The notes under the pieces are model-generated. The model searched no databases, was not told the origin of the DNA, and was given only the letters and a program-made list of their open reading frames with translations. Shown in pieces: positions 6,074 to 9,029 of a stretch of DNA of 9,029 bases; the stretch's first letter is position 1; every line of letters starts with the position of its first letter. The translations under genes and the position numbers were made by a program. The stretch covers positions 1 to 9,029 of the forward strand of contig DIDN01000047.1 in the NCBI GenBank assembly GCA_002418185.1, given 5' to 3'. The DNA comes from Deltaproteobacteria bacterium UBA5799. Lineage in GTDB: Bacteria; Desulfobacterota; GWC2-55-46.

Positions 6074-7560
6074 ACCCCGATAATCCGCAGGACCTTTTCC
6101 ATGTCCACGCTCTCCTCGAATATCGACGCAAGGGAGCCAAGCGCGCCCTCGCGCCCCGTTTCGAACTTCGCCACCTCCCAGCCCTTCCCGCCGGTGAGCG
6201 CGGATACTACGGCCTGCCTGAACACGTCGTTGTCGAATATACCGTGGACATATGTGCCCCACACCATGCCGTCCGGGGAAGCCGCCCCGTCCGGGGAATA
6301 GCACGTCTTTCCGTTCCGATCGAGTATCCTGGAGAAAGGGGTTCCTTTTACGATAGTCTCTCCCATGTGTATCTCGTAGCCCCTTACCTCGTAGTCCTTG
6401 CCCATGAGCCTTGCCACAGCCGAGACCTCGAAGGTCTTTTTCTCCCTGCCGAGGACGGTCACTGCGTCCACGAGTCCGAAGCCCTCGGCCTCCCCCGGGG
6501 AGGACTCGATGCCCTGCGGGTCCTTTACGGCGGTCCCGAGCATCTGGAAGCCCCCGCAGATGCCCGCGACCATGCCGCCCCTTTCGACGTGCGCCCTTAT
6601 GGCCGGGCCGAAGCCCCTCGATTTCATCCACATGAGGTCTGCGATCGTGCTCTTGGTCCCCGGTATTATGACGAGGGCTGCCCCGGACATTTCATCAGGC
6701 GAGCTTATAAACGCGATCTCTATGCCCGGGTCTCCCCTGAACGGGTCGAAGTCGGTGAAGTTCGATATGCGCGGGAGCTTCACGACCGCCACTTTCAGTC
6801 CGGCCCCGGCCCCCCTCCTTTCGGCGTCGTCAAGGGAAACGCTGTCCTCGTCTGGTATGAGGAGGCCCGAGAAACTCGGCACCACACCCAGGACGTCCTT
6901 TCCGGTCCTGGCTTCCAGAAATTCGAGGCCGGGCAGAAGTAGGCTCACGTCCCCCCGGAACTTGTTTATTATGAGCCCCTTTATTCTCTCCCTCTCTTCT
7001 GTTGCAAGGAGATCGAGCGTGCCGACGAGAGCGGCGAAGACCCCTCCCCTGTCTATGTCGCCTATGAGGACGACCGGGCTTTCGACCGCCCCGGCAATGC
7101 CCATATTGGCTATGTCGTTTTCACGGAGGTTCACCTCCGCCGGGCTCCCGGCCCCTTCGATGACGATAACGTCGTAAGCCCGGGCGAGCCTTTCATAACT
7201 CTCCAGCACATGGCTCAGGGCCTCTTTCTTGAAAGCGTGGTACTCGACTGCCGTCATCATGCCGATTGCCTTCCCGTGTATGATGACCTGGGACATGGAA
7301 TCCCCCGTGGGCTTAAGGAGCACCGGGTTCATGTGGATGGAGGGCTTGAGGCCCGCGGCCTCGGCCTGAAAGGCCTGCGCCCTGCCTATCTCGCCTCCCT
7401 CGACGGCGACCGCCGAATTGAGGGCCATGTTCTGCGCCTTGAAAGGGGCTACGCTAAAGCCCCTGTCCTTCAGTGCCCTCAAGAGCGAAGCCGAAAGGAC
7501 GCTTTTCCCCACATGGGAGGAAGTACCCTGAAACATTATATTTTTCGCGTAGTTTGCCAT
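6070..7560 (-). CDS. cobQ: Adenosylcobyric acid synthase, glutamine-hydrolysing
   Basis: CobQ (CbiP in the anaerobic pathway) uses ATP and glutamine to amidate carboxylates b, d, e and g of adenosylcobyrinic acid a,c-diamide, giving adenosylcobyric acid. The 496 residues show the standard two domains. The N-terminal synthetase domain has the P-loop-like GTSSHVGKS (12-20), KAQNMALNS (41-49), PTGDSMSQV, VIEGAGSPAEVNL and GDIDRGGVFA. The class I glutamine amidotransferase domain (from about 250) has the nucleophilic Cys335 in GICGGFQMLG and His439 in YVHGIFDN. Length is typical (480-510). The ATG at 7560 has no clear Shine-Dalgarno; only 37 bases separate it from the divergent protease gene, so its promoter must lie in that gap or inside the neighbour, and I could not point to one with confidence. 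It is first in the seven-gene run. Confidence 0.96.
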   Translation of the reverse strand: MANYAKNIMFQGTSSHVGKSVLSASLLRALKDRGFSVAPFKAQNMALNSAVAVEGGEIGRAQAFQAEAAGLKPSIHMNPVLLKPTGDSMSQVIIHGKAIGMMTAVEYHAFKKEALSHVLESYERLARAYDVIVIEGAGSPAEVNLRENDIANMGIAGAVESPVVLIGDIDRGGVFAALVGTLDLLATEERERIKGLIINKFRGDVSLLLPGLEFLEARTGKDVLGVVPSFSGLLIPDEDSVSLDDAERRGAGAGLKVAVVKLPRISNFTDFDPFRGDPGIEIAFISSPDEMSGAALVIIPGTKSTIADLMWMKSRGFGPAIRAHVERGGMVAGICGGFQMLGTAVKDPQGIESSPGEAEGFGLVDAVTVLGREKKTFEVSAVARLMGKDYEVRGYEIHMGETIVKGTPFSRILDRNGKTCYSPDGAASPDGMVWGTYVHGIFDNDVFRQAVVSALTGGKGWEVAKFETGREGALGSLASIFEESVDMEKVLRIIGV

Positions 7561-7588
7561 TGAATCCGGACCCGTGCCGTGGTAAAAT
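7560..7588 (+). promoter_or_regulatory. Sigma-70-type promoter of the M48 protease gene
   Basis: TTGAAT (7560-7565) and TAAAAT (7583-7588) match the -35 and -10 consensus at four and five of six places and are separated by exactly 17 bases. Transcription would begin around 7594-7596, almost on the ATG at 7598. No ribosome site exists between, so the transcript would be leaderless or nearly so. The -35 box overlaps the first codon of the divergent cobQ, so the two genes may interfere with each other's transcription. Confidence 0.6.
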
Positions 7589-7597
7589 GCTCAGTTG

Positions 7598-8110
7598 ATG
7601 CGTATTTCCCTTAAAAAAATCATCCTGTCGGTTCTCATTACGTCTTTCGTCGCGGCTGCCGCGCCCTTTTCCGGGGCATACGCCGGGGAAACGCCGGGTG
7701 CGAGGCCGGGTGCGAGGATAGATGGCGTAATCACAAGGATCGAGGCTGTAACCGGCCTGTTCCCGAGGGTTGTCCTGAGCGACGACGCCTCCATGAGCGC
7801 CTTTGTCTTGCCTGACGGGACGATCGTCCTATCTGCCGGGCTGGTCTCTTCCGCCATGACGGACGACGAGGTGGCCTTCATCATCGCCCACGAGGCCTCT
7901 CACATAATCGCCGGGGACCAGTCTCCGGCGCTCGCAGGTGCCGATACCCCGCTTGAACGGGAGATGGAGGCGGACGCAAGCGCCGTCTCCATCATGAAGC
8001 GGGCCGGGTTCGACCCGGCGGCCTCGGTCGAAATCCTCTCCAGGCTCTCCGAAAAGGACGACATTAAATCCCGCATACTGGCCATCTCGAGGTCTCTCGG
8101 CCTGGATTAA
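7598..8110 (+). CDS. Small secreted M48-type zinc metalloprotease
   Basis: A 170-residue protein with an N-terminal signal peptide: KK at 6-7, a hydrophobic run (about 8-22) and a likely signal peptidase I site after AYA at 27-29, so it should reach the periplasm as a soluble protein (no lipobox cysteine seen). The catalytic core follows: HEASH at 98-102 gives zinc ligands His98 and His102 with general base Glu99, and EMEAD (122-126) supplies the likely third ligand Glu122, as in the ExEAD motif of BepA/Oma1-like M48 enzymes. It then ends with KRAGFDPAA and a short helix, with no TPR repeats or membrane anchors, so it is close to a minimal M48 domain. Only 20 residues separate HEASH from ExEAD, shorter than in most members. 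ATG 7598 is chosen over the adjoining TTG 7595. It diverges from cobQ; the substrate is unknown. Confidence 0.85.
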   Translation: MRISLKKIILSVLITSFVAAAAPFSGAYAGETPGARPGARIDGVITRIEAVTGLFPRVVLSDDASMSAFVLPDGTIVLSAGLVSSAMTDDEVAFIIAHEASHIIAGDQSPALAGADTPLEREMEADASAVSIMKRAGFDPAASVEILSRLSEKDDIKSRILAISRSLGLD

Positions 8111-8166
8111 CCCGCCAGACAATCGCAACAGCGCCCTTTCAAACCCCCCGGGCGATGGTGTAAGAT

Positions 8167-8172
8167 TATACT
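8167..8172 (+). promoter_or_regulatory. Possible -10 box for rsmE
   Basis: TATACT, matching the -10 consensus at five of six bases, lies 31 bases before the rsmE start. No acceptable -35 is found at 16-18 bases upstream, so this is a tentative site; read-through from the protease gene, 92 bases upstream, is equally possible. Confidence 0.3.
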
Positions 8173-8190
8173 ACTTCATCCTGCTTCAAC

Positions 8191-8196
8191 AAGGAG
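8191..8196 (+). promoter_or_regulatory. Shine-Dalgarno site fixing the GTG start of rsmE
   Basis: AAGGAG is followed after six bases by GTG 8203. The frame is closed upstream by TAA at 8161-8163 with no other start codon, so this site and start are the only sensible choice. Confidence 0.8.
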
Positions 8197-8202
8197 ATTC
8201 TG

Positions 8203-8946
8203 GTGTTTTCCGGCCTCGGAGAGATTAGAACCGAAAGGGCCCTACTGCCAGGGGACGCCTTTACGCTCGACCCTGAAAATACCGGGCGGCTCCTTTCATG
8301 GGAGCCCAGGCCGGGCGAGGCCTTCACGCTCCTGGACGGTCAAGGCAAGCTCGTACGCGCAAGGCTTCTGGCCATGTCCTCCGGAGGCGCCGAGCTTACG
8401 GTCTTCGAGGAGATGGGGAAAAACGAGCCCGGCCCGGCAGTGCTCCTCCTCCAGGCCCTGCCCGAGAGAGGGCGCCTGGAGACCATAATACAGAAGACGA
8501 CCGAGCTCGGGGTTACCGCCATACTCCCTTTCAAGTCGGAAAAATCCATATCCGTCGAGGAGCTCGACTCAAGGCAGAAGAGGTCCCATAACTGGCAGAA
8601 AACGGCCCTCAAGGCTGCCAGACAATCGCGTAGACCGGACATACCGAGGCTCCTTCCCTGCTCCCTTTTCACGGACGCCCTCCGGGAGGCAGGAGGCGCG
8701 GGGCTTAAGATAATGCTCCTTGAAGCTCCCGGCCTCAAGGAGATTAAATCCATTCTCAGGGAGGCGCAGGGGCCAATTGAAAGCGCGGCCATTCTGGTGG
8801 GGCCTGAAGGGGGCTTTACCGAAGAAGAGGCGGCTATTGCAAGGAAAGAGGGGTTCGTGCAGGCAAGCCTCGGGAAGAGGATTCTACGGACCGAGACCGC
8901 CGCCATACTCGGAGTAGGGCTGCTCAGGTACGAGCTCGGCGGGTAA
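8203..8946 (+). CDS. rsmE: 16S rRNA (uracil-1498-N3) methyltransferase
   Basis: RsmE is a SPOUT-class enzyme that uses S-adenosylmethionine to methylate N3 of U1498 in the decoding region of 16S rRNA. The 247-residue protein has an N-terminal PUA-like RNA-binding domain (about 1-70) and a trefoil-knot catalytic domain with KTTELGVTAILPF (98-110), WQKTALKAARQSRRP (131-145), the SAM-binding VGPEGGFTEEE (199-209) and the knot motif LGKRILRTETA (223-233). Length is normal (240-250). The start is GTG with a good ribosome site. One oddity: the HH-L...VLR segment usually found near residues 25-35 reads ENTGRLLSW here, and the usual RFF near the N-terminus is absent, so the RNA-binding domain is diverged while the catalytic motifs are intact. 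It lies 92 bases after the protease gene on the same strand and has no functional link to it that I know of. Confidence 0.95.
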   Translation: MFSGLGEIRTERALLPGDAFTLDPENTGRLLSWEPRPGEAFTLLDGQGKLVRARLLAMSSGGAELTVFEEMGKNEPGPAVLLLQALPERGRLETIIQKTTELGVTAILPFKSEKSISVEELDSRQKRSHNWQKTALKAARQSRRPDIPRLLPCSLFTDALREAGGAGLKIMLLEAPGLKEIKSILREAQGPIESAAILVGPEGGFTEEEAAIARKEGFVQASLGKRILRTETAAILGVGLLRYELGG

Positions 8947-8996
8947 AAATGTTAGCCCGATGGGGCAATCACGTCCGGGAACTCAAAACTCACGCA

Positions 8997-9029
8997 CAGG
9001 CTGCTGAAAAAGCTCAAGATGCAAGGAGT
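8997..9029. repeat. Probable edge of a dispersed intergenic repeat
   Basis: The last 33 bases contain CAGGCTGCTGAAAAAG followed by a stretch ending in GATGCAAGG. From memory this is the start of a repeat seen between genes in many Desulfobacterota and related genomes, often written from the other strand as TTTTTCAGCAGCCTG. The unit is cut by the window edge, so its full structure and any pairing arm are not visible. The rest of the 3' gap (8947-8996) has only a small GCCC/GGGC hairpin at 8955-8966 with no T-run. Confidence 0.4.

Noticed and set aside
6074..6631. Long upstream extension of the cbiB frame
   Set aside because: It lies wholly over cobQ in another frame, gives an Arg/Gly-rich low-quality sequence typical of a GC-rich shadow, and the ATGA overlap start at 6073 matches the family N-terminus.
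7561..7600. Cobalamin riboswitch upstream of cobQ
   Set aside because: The gap to the divergent gene is only 37 bases, far too short, and no B12-box (GCCACTG-like) sequence was seen here or in the spacer before cobD.
8132..8154. Terminator between the protease gene and rsmE
   Set aside because: CGCCC and GGGCG can pair, but the loop is 13 bases and no T-run follows.
8955..8966. Terminator just after rsmE
   Set aside because: Only a four-base GCCC/GGGC stem without a T-tract; too weak to call.

Overview
The window looks like chromosomal housekeeping DNA from a GC-rich (about 60% by eye) anaerobic-type bacterium. High use of AGG and ATA codons, an ADP-forming acetyl-CoA synthetase, a cobalamin pathway and REP-like repeats suggest a Desulfobacterota- or Nitrospirota-like lineage. 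That placement is inference; nothing in the window fixes the taxon.

Layout. At the left edge is the 5' end of a minus-strand tRNA (Arg-like) with a near-ideal sigma-70 promoter. A roughly 300-base leader follows, then queF on the plus strand (queuosine pathway, preQ0 reductase). About 250 non-coding bases after queF carry a REP-like palindrome and two further inverted repeats. From 7560 down to 942 seven minus-strand genes are read in the order cobQ, cbiB, a four-helix DUF4149 membrane protein, dodecin, acdA-like, acdB-like, cobD. The first four junctions and the acdA/acdB junction are overlapping or separated by fewer than 50 bases; only the last gap, 145 bases before cobD, is long. On the plus strand, diverging from cobQ across 37 bases, is a small secreted M48-type zinc metalloprotease, followed by rsmE (16S rRNA m3U1498 methyltransferase). 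The right edge runs into what looks like a dispersed intergenic repeat.

How the genes fit together. CobQ amidates adenosylcobyrinic acid a,c-diamide to adenosylcobyric acid. CobD makes (R)-1-amino-2-propanol O-2-phosphate from threonine phosphate. CbiB joins the two at the inner membrane. The three genes therefore cover one continuous block of late cobalamin synthesis, yet cobD is separated from the other two by a cassette whose clearest members handle acyl-CoA and ADP/ATP (AcdA/AcdB) or bind flavin and in some families CoA (dodecin). I see no cobalamin riboswitch in the window.

I found no strong candidate for a wholly new system. The points most worth a second look are the gene arrangement of the minus-strand run, the dodecin-ACD pairing, the apparently leaderless protease gene, the unexplained spacer before cobD, and the repeat elements.
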